Positions 44,590 to 53,875 are shown, counted from the first letter of the stretch. The stretch: DNA of 64,000 bases from an uncultured Mogibacterium sp. (GCF_938041965.1 NZ_CALISE010000023.1:54291-118290); one strand, 5' to 3'. The notes: generated by a model not told the origin, from the letters alone. A program made the numbers and translations.

Positions 44590-46015
44590 CGTCACTTACC
44601 TCCTCATTGATCTTTTTAAACTTATCGCTATTTAATAGAGACTGTCCGCCGAGCTTGTAATCAGCCTCTACAGAGCCATCGATAATCTCATATTTCTGCG
44701 AGTTATCCGGTGTAACTAGACCGTATATGTCTTTTCCCAGAACAGAAGATACTCTTATCTGCTTAGGCGTTCCATCTATAACATACTCAGTCTTGCCATC
44801 AGTCATCACTGAATCCCACTCATCAGAATCACTATTCCTGTATTCAATCCTATAGTTGTCTACTCTGCCACTTGCAGGTGTAAACTTCACACTTGTCTTT
44901 CCACCCTTCACGCTTGTTACTACTTTAGATGGTTCAAGTTCAGTGGAATTAAGGATATCTTCATCACCTATCTGAAACGGTATAACCTCGGTATAACCAA
45001 TGTAATCACCCTTTCCTTTGACTAGCGCATATGCTGTCCCAGCATTAACATTATCAATGTATGAAACGGTATAATCCTTATTTAACGTTAGTGATTTTCC
45101 ATTATCAGTAAGATTAACATTGATTGTAACAGGACTACCCGTGTACTTAAGCATGTCATTAGATGCCTCTGCACTAAGACCCGGATTGCCTGCTTTTGTG
45201 GCTTTCTTATCCACATACATAACGTCATAATCCACTTTACCCTTGATACCATTCACTCTTCCAGTGCTTGTAAATTGCCACATCGTATAATCAGATGATG
45301 CAGAGAGATTGCTCGCGTAATGAGCAATCCAGACCTCGCTGGAGTTGTTCACAAGACTTGTAGTATCCACTCCAGTAGTACTTCCTGCGAGAGATGTTGA
45401 AAGATATATTGAAGCAGGATATCCCTGTGATCGGCAGTATGACAAAAAAGCATCCGCAACTGCGGTCATTCGCTTCTTTGCGTACTCGCTTCCATTTGCA
45501 CGCCAAGAAGTATATGCGTTGTCAAATCTGCCATCAGAAAATTCTAGATCCATGACGAGCGGGAGCTCTAGATCATACTTCTTAGCAAGTTCAACGAGCT
45601 TCTTAGCTTCAGCAACAGCTTCATCTTCGTTCGTGGCCTGAGAATACCAGTATACTCCTCGTGCGATGCCTGCTGCCTTTGCTCCTTCCATATTCACATC
45701 GAATTTAGAATCCGTCTTCAAATCAAAATTCGATGATGTAGTGGCTCCAGCTCTAATAAATGCATAGTTTACTCCATCATCCTTTACAGCATTCCAGTCG
45801 ATACTGCCTTGCCATTCGGATACATCGATGCCGAGAAATTCATAATCACCCTCTCTACCCGGAGGGGTGCTTGGTAGCGAAGTGCCTGCAAATACCGAAC
45901 TAGAAGCAAAAAACACCAACAGAAACAAAGCCACTATCAAGGCAGCTATACGGGCTGGAATAGTAGGCGTATAATTTTTATCTATCAACTTATCTTCTTT
46001 GGCGTTTAAGTTCAT
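44576..46015 (-). CDS. GH25 lysozyme with Ig-like and FnIII-like C-terminal parts
   Basis: A 479-residue secreted or anchored muramidase. After a long cytoplasmic segment, residues 26-45 form a membrane helix or signal (IPARIAALIVALFLLVFF). The GH25 domain (about 65-270) starts with FLGIDVSEWQGSIDW and carries YAFIRAGATTS, GVYWYSQA and LPLVMDLEFSDGRF, giving the Asp and Asp/Glu catalytic residues. Then come an Ig-like repeat (VTINVNLTDNGKSLTL) and a fibronectin III-like domain (GKTSVKFTPASGRVDNYRIEY). I prefer the ATG at 46015, which has a weak AGAGAG site; an ATG at 46114 would start in the 5' leader. Cell-wall remodelling is the likely role, near the dlt operon. Confidence 0.85.
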   Translation of the reverse strand: MNLNAKEDKLIDKNYTPTIPARIAALIVALFLLVFFASSSVFAGTSLPSTPPGREGDYEFLGIDVSEWQGSIDWNAVKDDGVNYAFIRAGATTSSNFDLKTDSKFDVNMEGAKAAGIARGVYWYSQATNEDEAVAEAKKLVELAKKYDLELPLVMDLEFSDGRFDNAYTSWRANGSEYAKKRMTAVADAFLSYCRSQGYPASIYLSTSLAGSTTGVDTTSLVNNSSEVWIAHYASNLSASSDYTMWQFTSTGRVNGIKGKVDYDVMYVDKKATKAGNPGLSAEASNDMLKYTGSPVTINVNLTDNGKSLTLNKDYTVSYIDNVNAGTAYALVKGKGDYIGYTEVIPFQIGDEDILNSTELEPSKVVTSVKGGKTSVKFTPASGRVDNYRIEYRNSDSDEWDSVMTDGKTEYVIDGTPKQIRVSSVLGKDIYGLVTPDNSQKYEIIDGSVEADYKLGGQSLLNSDKFKKINEEVSDDVVI

Positions 46016-46267
46016 TAAAGTCTCTCTTTGTATGTATCTTTTATGCATTGCTTGAATTAACAGCCTGCAAATAATGAAAATCTTGAAAAATAAATGCGGG
46101 TGATGAACACCCACATAAGCTTTTAATTTATTATAACATAATTTTTATTTGTACTGTGTGAAAAGTCTATGCAAATACTGTAATATTTATTTTAAAATAA
46201 AAATTTTGATTCGAAAGTGCACTATTATTCTTTTAGATATATACTCAATCAGAACTGTAGTTCACCA

Positions 46268-46888
46268 TTATTTAAGGTATCCACCTCGCTTTATTTTCTC
46301 TATAAAATCGTTTACTATGCCGGCTGTAAGTCCCCATATATTTCTACCATCAGGCTGGTAGAAATATATGGTTCTATAGCTGGAATCCCAGTCGAAGGCT
46401 TTCCCTCCTTCAATTCTGTCATAGGGAAAGCCTTCGACTGGCACGCTCCTCATCGCTACGTCATAGCGTTCTGGCTGATTCTCTAAGAAGAACGCAAGCG
46501 GCACCGTGAAGACTTCCGCCACTTCATCAGAAGAAAATGTATAGTCATAGTCCCTGAGCAGCCCAACAACAGGCTGCAAGGTGCCGCCCGAGTATATATT
46601 CACTATATCGAGTTCGTCCAGAACTTCGATGCTAGATGTGGCGATGAGGAGCTCCTCGCTCGCCTCCCTGATTGCAGCATGCGTAGGAGGCTCACCCTCC
46701 ATGGTGCTGCCGCCAGGAAAGCATATCTCACCTGGCTGCCGCCTCAAATTTCTGGCGCGCACCTCAAACAATACCGATAGCCCGTGCGGAGTCTCTATTA
46801 TAGGTATCAGTACACCGAATCTCTTAGCGGTAGACTCCGTCCCAGGATCATCAATTAATGCTTTTTTTAATCTCTCTATTTCATTCAT
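46268..46888 (-). CDS. CoA-pyrophosphatase-type Nudix hydrolase
   Basis: A 206-residue Nudix protein. The preceding LRRQPGEICFPGGSTMEG is the CoA-pyrophosphatase (NudL/UPF0035) signature, and the Nudix box continues to THAAIREASEELL. It would cleave CoA or related dinucleotides in the cytoplasm. Its 3' third contains two long perfect inverted repeats inside the reading frame (46334-46371 and 46388-46441), which is unusual for a coding sequence; the coded residues (YFYQPDGRNIWGLTA, VPVEGFP, GKAFDW) are those expected for the family. Confidence 0.85.
   Translation of the reverse strand: MNEIERLKKALIDDPGTESTAKRFGVLIPIIETPHGLSVLFEVRARNLRRQPGEICFPGGSTMEGEPPTHAAIREASEELLIATSSIEVLDELDIVNIYSGGTLQPVVGLLRDYDYTFSSDEVAEVFTVPLAFFLENQPERYDVAMRSVPVEGFPYDRIEGGKAFDWDSSYRTIYFYQPDGRNIWGLTAGIVNDFIEKIKRGGYLK
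46334..46441. repeat. Two successive perfect inverted repeats inside the Nudix gene
   Basis: Arms 46334-46349 and 46356-46371 are 16-base perfect complements around TCAGGC. Arms 46388-46405 and 46424-46441 are 18-base perfect complements around 18 bases. Both lie within codons of the Nudix gene, 16 bases apart. Confidence 0.9.
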
Positions 46889-47023
46889 ACCCAGATTCTA
46901 TTTATCTTTCTTTTGTTTCAGCTAGTCACATGTTTTGAACTTTCATTCCTGTGAATGCTATTTAAGCAATTATATATTCATCCATTAAGGATAACAACTC
47001 AATCTGATTTTTTCACTACTTAT

Positions 47024-47056
47024 AAAAGAGGCGAAGCAGCGCTGCTGCTTCGCCTC
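47024..47056 (-). terminator. Terminator of the HprK/PEPCK-like gene
   Basis: A perfect 12-base GC-rich stem (47028-47039 with 47045-47056) around CGCTG, followed on the minus strand by TTTT. Confidence 0.92.
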
Positions 47057-47081
47057 ATATTTTCTAAAATCTACACTGCGA

Positions 47082-48776
47082 TTAGTTCTCTTCTATAAAT
47101 CTTAGAAGCTCCTCTGCACCTTTAACGATGCTCTCTCTATCCTCTGGATCTCTACCGAGGTGAGTGTATACCTCTCCGATAAACACGCCGTTATCCTTTA
47201 GGCACTCATACACCTTATCGATAATTGGGTCGCAGATATCTTGCTGCTGCATAGGACCGAATGGGTTAGCAAAGTAAGTGGTAGATAGCCCAACTTCCTG
47301 AGTAGTGCCTTTCGCCATTCTCTTACCCTCAACAAATACAGTCTTTGCATCATCGAGGTTTTCGAACTCATGCAGTCCGAGATCCTCATCATAGTTATTT
47401 GCATAAGCAAATAAATCTACGTGGTGATTATCTGTAACTACTGAGTAAGGTGCTGCTGGCGTAATAACTCTCGCATTTGATAAATCCGGGTTAAAGAATA
47501 TAGACCTATTCATATCACGATAAGGTGTACCTGGATCGAGATCATCGAGTCTCACAAACGCACCTATTTCAGTACCCTTTGCGTATACCGTACCATCTTC
47601 AACATGGAATGTTCCCATGTCGTCAAACACGATTTCTATATTTTTAATCTTCTCATTGCCAAGCGACTTTAGAGCTTCAATAGTTTCAGACTTACCAGCT
47701 CCTGAGTCTCCCATGAGGCATATGCCCTTGCTCTTTCCATTCTTGAGAGTAATATTTACAAACGCACCGTGAATTGGCAACCAACCCTTCTGCATCATCG
47801 CAACGTTATGGAGTGTGAGGACGGTCTTCTTCATGTATCCGAAGTAAGAGATCTTCTCGTTATATGTAACCGATCCTACCCAGATATTCTCCTCTTCATC
47901 GTGGTAGAAGGTGCATGCATTCTTGCCATCATCGTTACCGAAAATCAGCACACAGTCAGGTTTCTTTGAAGCCTCCTTCTTGGATGCAAGCTCAAACAGG
48001 TTAGCTAGCGACACTCCATTTGACATAAAATCTCTGTGGAAGTAAACGAAAACTGTGAGGTCTCCAACCTTGGCTGGGAAACAGAAGAATTCATCACTAT
48101 TTCCCTTAAATGTATCTAGCGGATTCTCATATACCTGCTGAAATGCCCACTCACGTTTGTTCGACTTAGGATGCAGAATCATCGGTGTACGAAGCATAAT
48201 CGAGTCTATGAACTTAACCTTTCTCAAGGACTCATAGCGAGCACCTAGCTTAAACGATTCATTTTTATATAGGGACAGAGCCGCATTAGTTCCTGCAGGC
48301 TGCTGACGATATATCTTGTTTGCACGACCCATAAGAGTTTCTTCGATGCGTCTATATGTAGCCATAATAAGCTGGTTATGAGAAGAATCAGCATGTACAA
48401 ATGTTGTTGAGCTCGATTCTCTTCTTCTATCTGTTGTAACCGAATACCTCTCGTGAGCCTTCCAGAAGTCATACATGCCTTCGACGAACGAAAGTGCTGA
48501 CGTTCTATCTTCGATATAAGGTGATTCAATCTCGTCTGCAGAAAAAACTAATGTCTGACGTGCAAATGTAGATAACGCCTCGATAGCCGTCTGTAGCGAC
48601 TTACCCTGCGTTGCCCAATTATAAAGCTTTGAATCAGTCTCTTCGAGATGAGCTATATAACTCTGCATAAACACCTTGAATTCCTTAGACTTAATAACCT
48701 CTAGACTAGTCTCTGGGTATACTAAATCGAAGTTCAAAATGACTTCATTATCGTTTAGATAAATTCTATCTTTCAT
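47082..48776 (-). CDS. P-loop protein of the HPr kinase/PEP carboxykinase type, substrate unknown
   Basis: A 564-residue protein. The C-terminal half contains the Walker A loop GDSGAGKSE at about residues 356-364, nearly identical to the HPr kinase/phosphorylase loop, then VFDDMGTF (Asp pair at 385-386), and PGTPYRDMNRSIFFNPD with GAFVRLDDL. The N-terminal 300 residues have no motif I recognise. HprK and ATP-dependent PEP carboxykinase share this P-loop fold. PEP carboxykinase would need a GTGKTT-type loop and its Arg/Lys PEP-binding residues, which I do not see, so annotation as PEPCK is doubtful. A protein kinase or phosphorylase is possible. It is a single-gene unit with its own promoter and terminator. 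Confidence 0.7.
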   Translation of the reverse strand: MKDRIYLNDNEVILNFDLVYPETSLEVIKSKEFKVFMQSYIAHLEETDSKLYNWATQGKSLQTAIEALSTFARQTLVFSADEIESPYIEDRTSALSFVEGMYDFWKAHERYSVTTDRRRESSSTTFVHADSSHNQLIMATYRRIEETLMGRANKIYRQQPAGTNAALSLYKNESFKLGARYESLRKVKFIDSIMLRTPMILHPKSNKREWAFQQVYENPLDTFKGNSDEFFCFPAKVGDLTVFVYFHRDFMSNGVSLANLFELASKKEASKKPDCVLIFGNDDGKNACTFYHDEEENIWVGSVTYNEKISYFGYMKKTVLTLHNVAMMQKGWLPIHGAFVNITLKNGKSKGICLMGDSGAGKSETIEALKSLGNEKIKNIEIVFDDMGTFHVEDGTVYAKGTEIGAFVRLDDLDPGTPYRDMNRSIFFNPDLSNARVITPAAPYSVVTDNHHVDLFAYANNYDEDLGLHEFENLDDAKTVFVEGKRMAKGTTQEVGLSTTYFANPFGPMQQQDICDPIIDKVYECLKDNGVFIGEVYTHLGRDPEDRESIVKGAEELLRFIEEN

Positions 48777-48830
48777 TACTACACCTTTTTCTAAAAAATT
48801 TTTATCAATACAATGACCTAACTACATCTA

Positions 48831-48859
48831 ACTGTAGCATTTTTTGTAAATTCTTTCAA
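48831..48859 (-). promoter_or_regulatory. Promoter of the HprK/PEPCK-like gene
   Basis: On the minus strand TTGAAA (48854-48859), 17 bases, then TACAGT (48831-48836), 55 bases before the ATG. Confidence 0.5.
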
Positions 48860-48895
48860 TACGTATGTATTATTTTTATTGATTTCTAACAAATT

Positions 48896-49786
48896 TTAAT
48901 CGATTTTTCTCGACGAAAGTATGTCTTTTATGTCAGCTATACTAAATTTGTATGCGGTATTACAGAAATAGCACTTAACCTCGATATCCTCACCATCATT
49001 CACGATATCCTGTAGATCCTTATCGCTAATTGCGGCTAGCGCTCGCTTTACCTTCTCCTTGGAGCAGTCACAGTAGAACTCAACGTCGTGTCTCTCCGTA
49101 AACTCTATATCCACACCTTCGAATATGTACGAGAGCATATCTTCAGGAGTCATGCCTTTCTCCATCATAGCTGTTAAAGGTTCCAGGTTAGCTAACTTCT
49201 TCTCCAGGAGTTCAATCACATCCTCAGGAGCATCAGGTAAGAGCTGCACTATGAACCCTCCAGCATGCTTAACGCTGTTATCTGTGTCTACCATAACTCC
49301 TAGACCAACTGCTGATGGTAGCTGCTCCGACGCTGTAAAGTAGTATGCGAGATCTTCCGCAACCTCTCCAGTTTGAATCTCAACCTGACCGCTATACGGC
49401 TCCTTTAATCCGAGGTCGTAGCTAACTGTTAAAAGGCCTCTTCCTACTGCCGCACCGACATCGAGCTTCCCGGCATACTTGCGGGGGATATCAACATTTG
49501 GATTTCCTGGAAATCCCTTGACATGACCATGGCTATCCGCCGTGACGGTTATATATCCCGCAGGACCATCACCCTTTAGAGAAATCGTCACTATATCCTT
49601 ATCACCCTTCATCATGCTGCCCATTATGGCTCCTGCTGATAGCAGTCTACCTAGGGCTGCTGTTACTACGGGCAGTGTCTTATGACGCTCTCTCGCTTCA
49701 GCCACGAGATGAGTAGAGCTAATAGCGAATGCTCTAACACTATCATTTGCAAGGCTCGCCCTTACTATATAGTCCTTATTATCCAT
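48896..49786 (-). CDS. hslO: Redox-regulated chaperone Hsp33
   Basis: A 296-residue holdase activated by oxidation. The N-terminal domain has the family pattern (GRLLSAGAIMGSMMKG, GPAGYITVTADSHG, GKLDVGAAVGRG), and the C-terminal zinc switch is FYCDCSKEKV with KCYFCNTAYKF (CxC and CxxC). It is 65 bases downstream of corA and is probably cotranscribed, or separated by a weak hairpin at 49813-49857. Confidence 0.95.
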   Translation of the reverse strand: MDNKDYIVRASLANDSVRAFAISSTHLVAEARERHKTLPVVTAALGRLLSAGAIMGSMMKGDKDIVTISLKGDGPAGYITVTADSHGHVKGFPGNPNVDIPRKYAGKLDVGAAVGRGLLTVSYDLGLKEPYSGQVEIQTGEVAEDLAYYFTASEQLPSAVGLGVMVDTDNSVKHAGGFIVQLLPDAPEDVIELLEKKLANLEPLTAMMEKGMTPEDMLSYIFEGVDIEFTERHDVEFYCDCSKEKVKRALAAISDKDLQDIVNDGEDIEVKCYFCNTAYKFSIADIKDILSSRKID

Positions 49787-49851
49787 CTTTTCTCCTATTG
49801 TCTAATCATTAAACTTAGAACCATCAATCACTAATTTGATTGCACTGAGTT

Positions 49852-50634
49852 CTAAAGTATCCTCTTCTTTTTAAACACGTATACAAGACCCAGTACTACA
49901 CTTAAACAGAGTATAGATACGTATATGTATCCAAAACGCCACCCGAATTCTGGTAGCTTCAGATTCATACCGTACCATCCCGTAATGAGTGTTAGCGGTG
50001 CAAATATACTGGTCACGACAGTAAAGAACTTCATCAAGTTATTCTGTTCTATATCTATCTGCGCTTGATACATCTCGCTGACGTGATTGAGATATTCTTG
50101 AACCCTAAGTATAAAACTATAGAGCTTGTCAAATCTCTTATCTAAGTATGAAAATGTTTTATCCAGCTCTGCTAAATCATCTGTAAGAAGCTCCATCCTT
50201 TCATAATATTGCTTCTTGAACATGATTTCCTTTCGCCTAACCACAATTTGTTTGAGCCCTGCTTTATCAGGTCTAGCGCCTCCAAATAGTTCTTCCTCCA
50301 TGTCGACAATACTCGACTCGAGATTTTCAAGCTCATATATGTCATCCGATGAATACTCTAACATCAATTCGAGCAGTTCATCGCGCGGGTCTTTACTGTT
50401 AACCTTTGATACACATTCTATAAGCTTTGCATCTTCCGTTATAAGAACGCATTCATTCCGAGATGTGATTATAAGTGCCGAATTGTCATCTTCAGTGCGA
50501 AATCCTAAAATGAGTTCATCAGCAATGCCTCGGAACGCATACTCCCTAAGTGCTCTAATTTTCTCGTTAGATTTTTCATCCAGCGATTCTAAAAAGTCTC
50601 GTTTTTCTTCATGTGAACTTATTAATCTAATCAT
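49852..50634 (-). CDS. CorA-family divalent cation transporter
   Basis: A 260-residue CorA-like channel with two C-terminal helices; the signature GMN sits in LTLITGWYGMNLKLPEFGW at the external loop. It is shorter than usual CorA (about 315), with the cytoplasmic funnel reduced at the N terminus. Transport of magnesium, cobalt or nickel is the family role, and zinc efflux (ZntB-like) is an alternative. It is divergent from the MurE-like gene. Confidence 0.88.
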   Translation of the reverse strand: MIRLISSHEEKRDFLESLDEKSNEKIRALREYAFRGIADELILGFRTEDDNSALIITSRNECVLITEDAKLIECVSKVNSKDPRDELLELMLEYSSDDIYELENLESSIVDMEEELFGGARPDKAGLKQIVVRRKEIMFKKQYYERMELLTDDLAELDKTFSYLDKRFDKLYSFILRVQEYLNHVSEMYQAQIDIEQNNLMKFFTVVTSIFAPLTLITGWYGMNLKLPEFGWRFGYIYVSILCLSVVLGLVYVFKKKRIL

Positions 50635-50673
50635 CTTTACTCCTCTTTGTACCGCTGTATTATACCATAAGTA

Positions 50674-50702
50674 TTGGAAAATTAACTAATTAAGGATATA
50701 AT
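50674..50702 (+). promoter_or_regulatory. Promoter of the MurE-like gene
   Basis: TTGGAA (50674-50679), 17 bases, then a perfect TATAAT (50697-50702), 44 bases before the ATG. A minus-strand TATAAT for corA lies at 50659-50664. Confidence 0.72.
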
Positions 50703-50745
50703 TATAAGTTGTAGATCTCATATTCTTATGGATTTCGGAGGAATT

Positions 50746-52263
50746 ATGAACACAAAAGAAATTGTCTCGAGATTAGAATATAAAATGCTAAAAGGGTCCC
50801 TTGACCAAGCCGTAACAGGTATCTGTTTCGACAGCAGAAAAGTAAAGCCAGGCGATGTGTTTGTATGCATTCGCGGCGCATCATTTGACTCTCACGATGC
50901 ACTTATAGAGATAGATGGTGGCAATCCTGCACTTATCATAGTAGACGAGAGCTGCGATCTCGACTTATCAGCTGTAAGCTCAACTGTAATTGCAACATCG
51001 GATACAAGACATGCTAAAGCTGTGCTTTCAGCTGCATTTTATGGTTATCCAGCGGAAAAACTCAAGATGGTCGGCGTTACTGGATCAAAGGGCAAGACTA
51101 CTGTTACAACGATGATTACGGCTTCGTTAAGAGAAGCTGGCTATAGAGCGGCATCAATAGGCTCAAATGGAGTGAACTTAGGCGATGAAGTTCTAGAAGT
51201 TGCCAACACAACACCTGATTCTGACCAGATGCAGAGATTCCTTTCTATAATGGTATCAAAAGGTATAGAGTACGCTGTTCTCGAGTGCTCATCACAAGGT
51301 CTTATGCAGCATAGAACTGATATGATTAATTTTGATGTCGGGGTATTTCTCAATATTCAGCATGGAGATCATGTTGGAACAGATGAACACCCTACCTTTG
51401 AAAACTATGCATATTGTAAAAGTCTTCTGCTACAGCAGTGTAGTACAGGCATCGTTAATCTTGATGATGAAAATATTGATTTCATTGTAAAAAATGCAAC
51501 ATGTAATCTAATTACTGTCGGTCATGATGGAATACATGAGAAAACGGACAAGCTCGGAAGCAGGCCAGATTATGCAATTTCAGAATCTCACACCAAGGAA
51601 TGCAGCGGGTTTATCGGTGAAGAATTCAAACTTTCAGGCAAGCTTAATGACACTATATTTGTAAACATGCCCGGTGAGTTCGTACCACTAAATGGCGCAG
51701 CTACAATCGCTACCATAGATGCTCTCGGAATACCTACAGATGCAGCGAAAATAGCTCTTTCTCATATCCATATTAACGGCAGAGTTGATATGATCTACCG
51801 TACAGAAGACCTAAGTGTATGCATTGACTCTGCTCATACCAGAGAGAGCACGAGGGCTGTTCTCGAAGCACTTAGAGTATATAATCCTAAGAGGCTCGTA
51901 TGCGTATTTGGCGCTGGGGGAAACAGAGATATTGAGAGAAGAATAGGAATGGGTGAATCATCTGGAAAATATGCTGACTTCTCCATTATTACTACTGAGC
52001 ACAACAGGTTTGAGCCGTTCGAAACTATACTTGAAGGAGTTAAATCTGGCCTTGAGCCAACCGGCGGAAAATACATGGTTATAGAGAATAGACCAGAGGC
52101 TATACACTATGCGATTACTCAGTCCGAGCCGGGTGACCTCGTCGCTATCATCGGTCTCGGCGATGATAAATATCAGCATATTAACGGCGTTAACGTTCCT
52201 CAAGATGACGATAAGTGTGCTAGAAAAGCGATTAAAGAGTGGGAAGAAAATAAAAGCAAGTAG
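50746..52263 (+). CDS. MurE-like Mur ligase with a non-standard amino-acid-recognition motif
   Basis: A 505-residue ATP-dependent Mur ligase, three-domain type. It has GVTGSKGKTTVTT, ANTTPDSDQMQ, LECSSQGL and FGAGGNRDIERRIGMG. In MurE the C-terminal DNPR (for meso-diaminopimelate) or an alternative motif would follow the IxT strand; here the position reads TTEHNRFEP, so neither is present. The ATG at 50746 has GGAGG upstream and is preferred over 50728. It lies outside any mur/mra cluster, followed 41 bases later by the threonine aldolase gene. It may be a second MurE, or ligate a different amino acid or substrate. Confidence 0.82.
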   Translation: MNTKEIVSRLEYKMLKGSLDQAVTGICFDSRKVKPGDVFVCIRGASFDSHDALIEIDGGNPALIIVDESCDLDLSAVSSTVIATSDTRHAKAVLSAAFYGYPAEKLKMVGVTGSKGKTTVTTMITASLREAGYRAASIGSNGVNLGDEVLEVANTTPDSDQMQRFLSIMVSKGIEYAVLECSSQGLMQHRTDMINFDVGVFLNIQHGDHVGTDEHPTFENYAYCKSLLLQQCSTGIVNLDDENIDFIVKNATCNLITVGHDGIHEKTDKLGSRPDYAISESHTKECSGFIGEEFKLSGKLNDTIFVNMPGEFVPLNGAATIATIDALGIPTDAAKIALSHIHINGRVDMIYRTEDLSVCIDSAHTRESTRAVLEALRVYNPKRLVCVFGAGGNRDIERRIGMGESSGKYADFSIITTEHNRFEPFETILEGVKSGLEPTGGKYMVIENRPEAIHYAITQSEPGDLVAIIGLGDDKYQHINGVNVPQDDDKCARKAIKEWEENKSK

Positions 52264-52304
52264 ACATATACATTACAAAAGTGATTTAAGATCAAAGGAT
52301 TGAA

Positions 52305-53339
52305 ATGATTAAATTTGATAACGATTACAGCAGAAGTGCACATCCAAAGATAATCGAGGCCTTAAGTGAAGATATGCATAATTCATATGCTGGCTATGGG
52401 CTAGACTCATGGTGCGAAAGGGCAAGTGAAGAAATTCGAAAGGAAATCGGCAAACCAGGTGCAGACATTCACTACTTCATAGGTGGCACGCAGACTAACA
52501 TGACTGTAATAGACATAGCGCTGAGGAGCTTTGAAGGTGTCATCTCCGCGAATACGGGTCATGTAAATGTCCATGAAACAGGGGCTATTGAGTTCACACG
52601 CCACAAGGTTATAGACCTATCATCAGTAGATGGTAAAATCACATCTGCACAGGTTAGGGAACAAGGTATGCTAAAGGTACATAACCCTACGCCAGGTCAC
52701 GTAGTAGAACCTAAGATGGTATACATCTCACAGCCTACAGAATTCGGCACGCTATATAGCAAGGAGGAACTCGAGGCTATTCGTGAAGCTTGTGATGAAT
52801 TTGAATTTTATCTGTTCATTGATGGTGCACGACTTAGCTACGCACTTTCCTCCCCTTTTAACGACGTCGATTTAAAATGTCTCGCTGATAACTGCGATGC
52901 ATTTTACATTGGTGGCACAAAGTGTGGTGCTCTGTTTGGTGAAGCAGTTGTTATACTGAACGATGAGCTAAAGCCTCATTTCTTTAGTTATCAGAAGCAA
53001 CATGGTGCACTCCTTGCAAAAGGATGGCTTCTTGGTCTTCAGTTCTACACCCTATTTAATAATAACTTATATAGCGAGATTGCTAAGCCAGCAGTAAAGA
53101 TGGCGCTAAATATCAAGTCTGCTATGCTTTCAAAAGGCATCAAGCTTGCCGTAGATAGTCCGACTAACCAGCAGTTCTTTATTATGACCAATGATCAGAT
53201 TAAAGCGCTTAGCAAAGAATACATGCTATCTGAAATTGAGACTATAGATGCATCTCATAAGTGCATGAGACTTTGTACCGCTTGGTATACCGAGCAGCGG
53301 GATGTTGATTCATTGATTGAAGCAATCAATGAACTCTGA
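52305..53339 (+). CDS. Low-specificity threonine aldolase
   Basis: A 344-residue PLP enzyme of the beta-eliminating lyase/threonine aldolase family. The PLP lysine is in YIGGTKCGALFGEA, and LFIDGARLSYAL carries the Asp that holds the pyridine nitrogen. Reaction: L-threonine or L-allo-threonine to glycine and acetaldehyde. The start ATG follows the MurE-like gene by 41 bases, so they are cotranscribed. A glycine supply role fits with glyA and folD on the opposite strand. Confidence 0.87.
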   Translation: MIKFDNDYSRSAHPKIIEALSEDMHNSYAGYGLDSWCERASEEIRKEIGKPGADIHYFIGGTQTNMTVIDIALRSFEGVISANTGHVNVHETGAIEFTRHKVIDLSSVDGKITSAQVREQGMLKVHNPTPGHVVEPKMVYISQPTEFGTLYSKEELEAIREACDEFEFYLFIDGARLSYALSSPFNDVDLKCLADNCDAFYIGGTKCGALFGEAVVILNDELKPHFFSYQKQHGALLAKGWLLGLQFYTLFNNNLYSEIAKPAVKMALNIKSAMLSKGIKLAVDSPTNQQFFIMTNDQIKALSKEYMLSEIETIDASHKCMRLCTAWYTEQRDVDSLIEAINEL

Positions 53340-53366
53340 TATATAAAAAATATCTTTTAAACTAAA

Positions 53367-53401
53367 CAACCTGGCTAAGTCGAAAATCGATAGCCAGGTT
53401 G
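53367..53401. terminator. Hairpin between convergent genes
   Basis: CAACCTGGCTA (53367-53377) pairs with TAGCCAGGTTG (53391-53401) around 13 bases. A T-rich run (TTGTTTAGTTT) is present only on the minus side; it may serve both genes. Confidence 0.65.
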
Positions 53402-53422
53402 CACTATAAGTCCATATTAAAA

Positions 53423-53845
53423 TTAGTTGAGAACCTCTACTCCATCGAAGTTAACCCCAATCATCTCTTCGAGCTCAGCACTGATGCTAATTACAAAGTC
53501 GATGCCATAATCCTTTGAGATATCCTTAATCTTTGAAAGGAAGCTTGGAAGCATATCTAGAGAGAAATCAGCATGTCTCATGATACCGTCCAAGAATATT
53601 GTCTGGATGTCATTGTCCGAACTGATGATACCGAATAAGAATCCGATATACTCATCTTCATTAGTTATGTGAACAAAATCCTCCATGCAGATTACACGAA
53701 TCTTGTAGTCTAAATCATAGATAAGTCTGGAATTTTTGTTAATAAATACGGTGCTACCCTTGGTCTCCTCGACACTTGCATTAGCTAGCTCGATCATCTT
53801 CTTGGTCTTGCCCTTACCCTTATGTCCTACCAGTAATTTAACCAT
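53423..53845 (-). CDS. Small P-loop ATPase-like protein of unknown function
   Basis: A 140-residue protein with a Walker A loop near the N terminus, VGHKGKGKTKKMI, and a Walker B-like IFLDGIMRH (about residues 86-94), so it likely binds ATP or GTP. The ATG at 53845 has AGGAGG upstream; the earlier ATG at 53884 lies in the promoter. No other domain is visible. It has its own promoter with a dyad, so its expression seems controlled. I do not recognise a specific family. Confidence 0.75.
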   Translation of the reverse strand: MVKLLVGHKGKGKTKKMIELANASVEETKGSTVFINKNSRLIYDLDYKIRVICMEDFVHITNEDEYIGFLFGIISSDNDIQTIFLDGIMRHADFSLDMLPSFLSKIKDISKDYGIDFVISISAELEEMIGVNFDGVEVLN

Positions 53846-53875
53846 GGAATCATCCTCCTTTATTTTCTTTTTTTG

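Noticed and set aside
46334..46441. The two hairpins in the Nudix gene as transcription terminators
   Set aside because: They lie inside the reading frame well before the stop and have no T-run on the minus strand.
47082..48776. Plain annotation as PEP carboxykinase
   Set aside because: The loop is HprK-type GDSGAGKSE, and PEPCK substrate residues were not seen; kept as family-level call.
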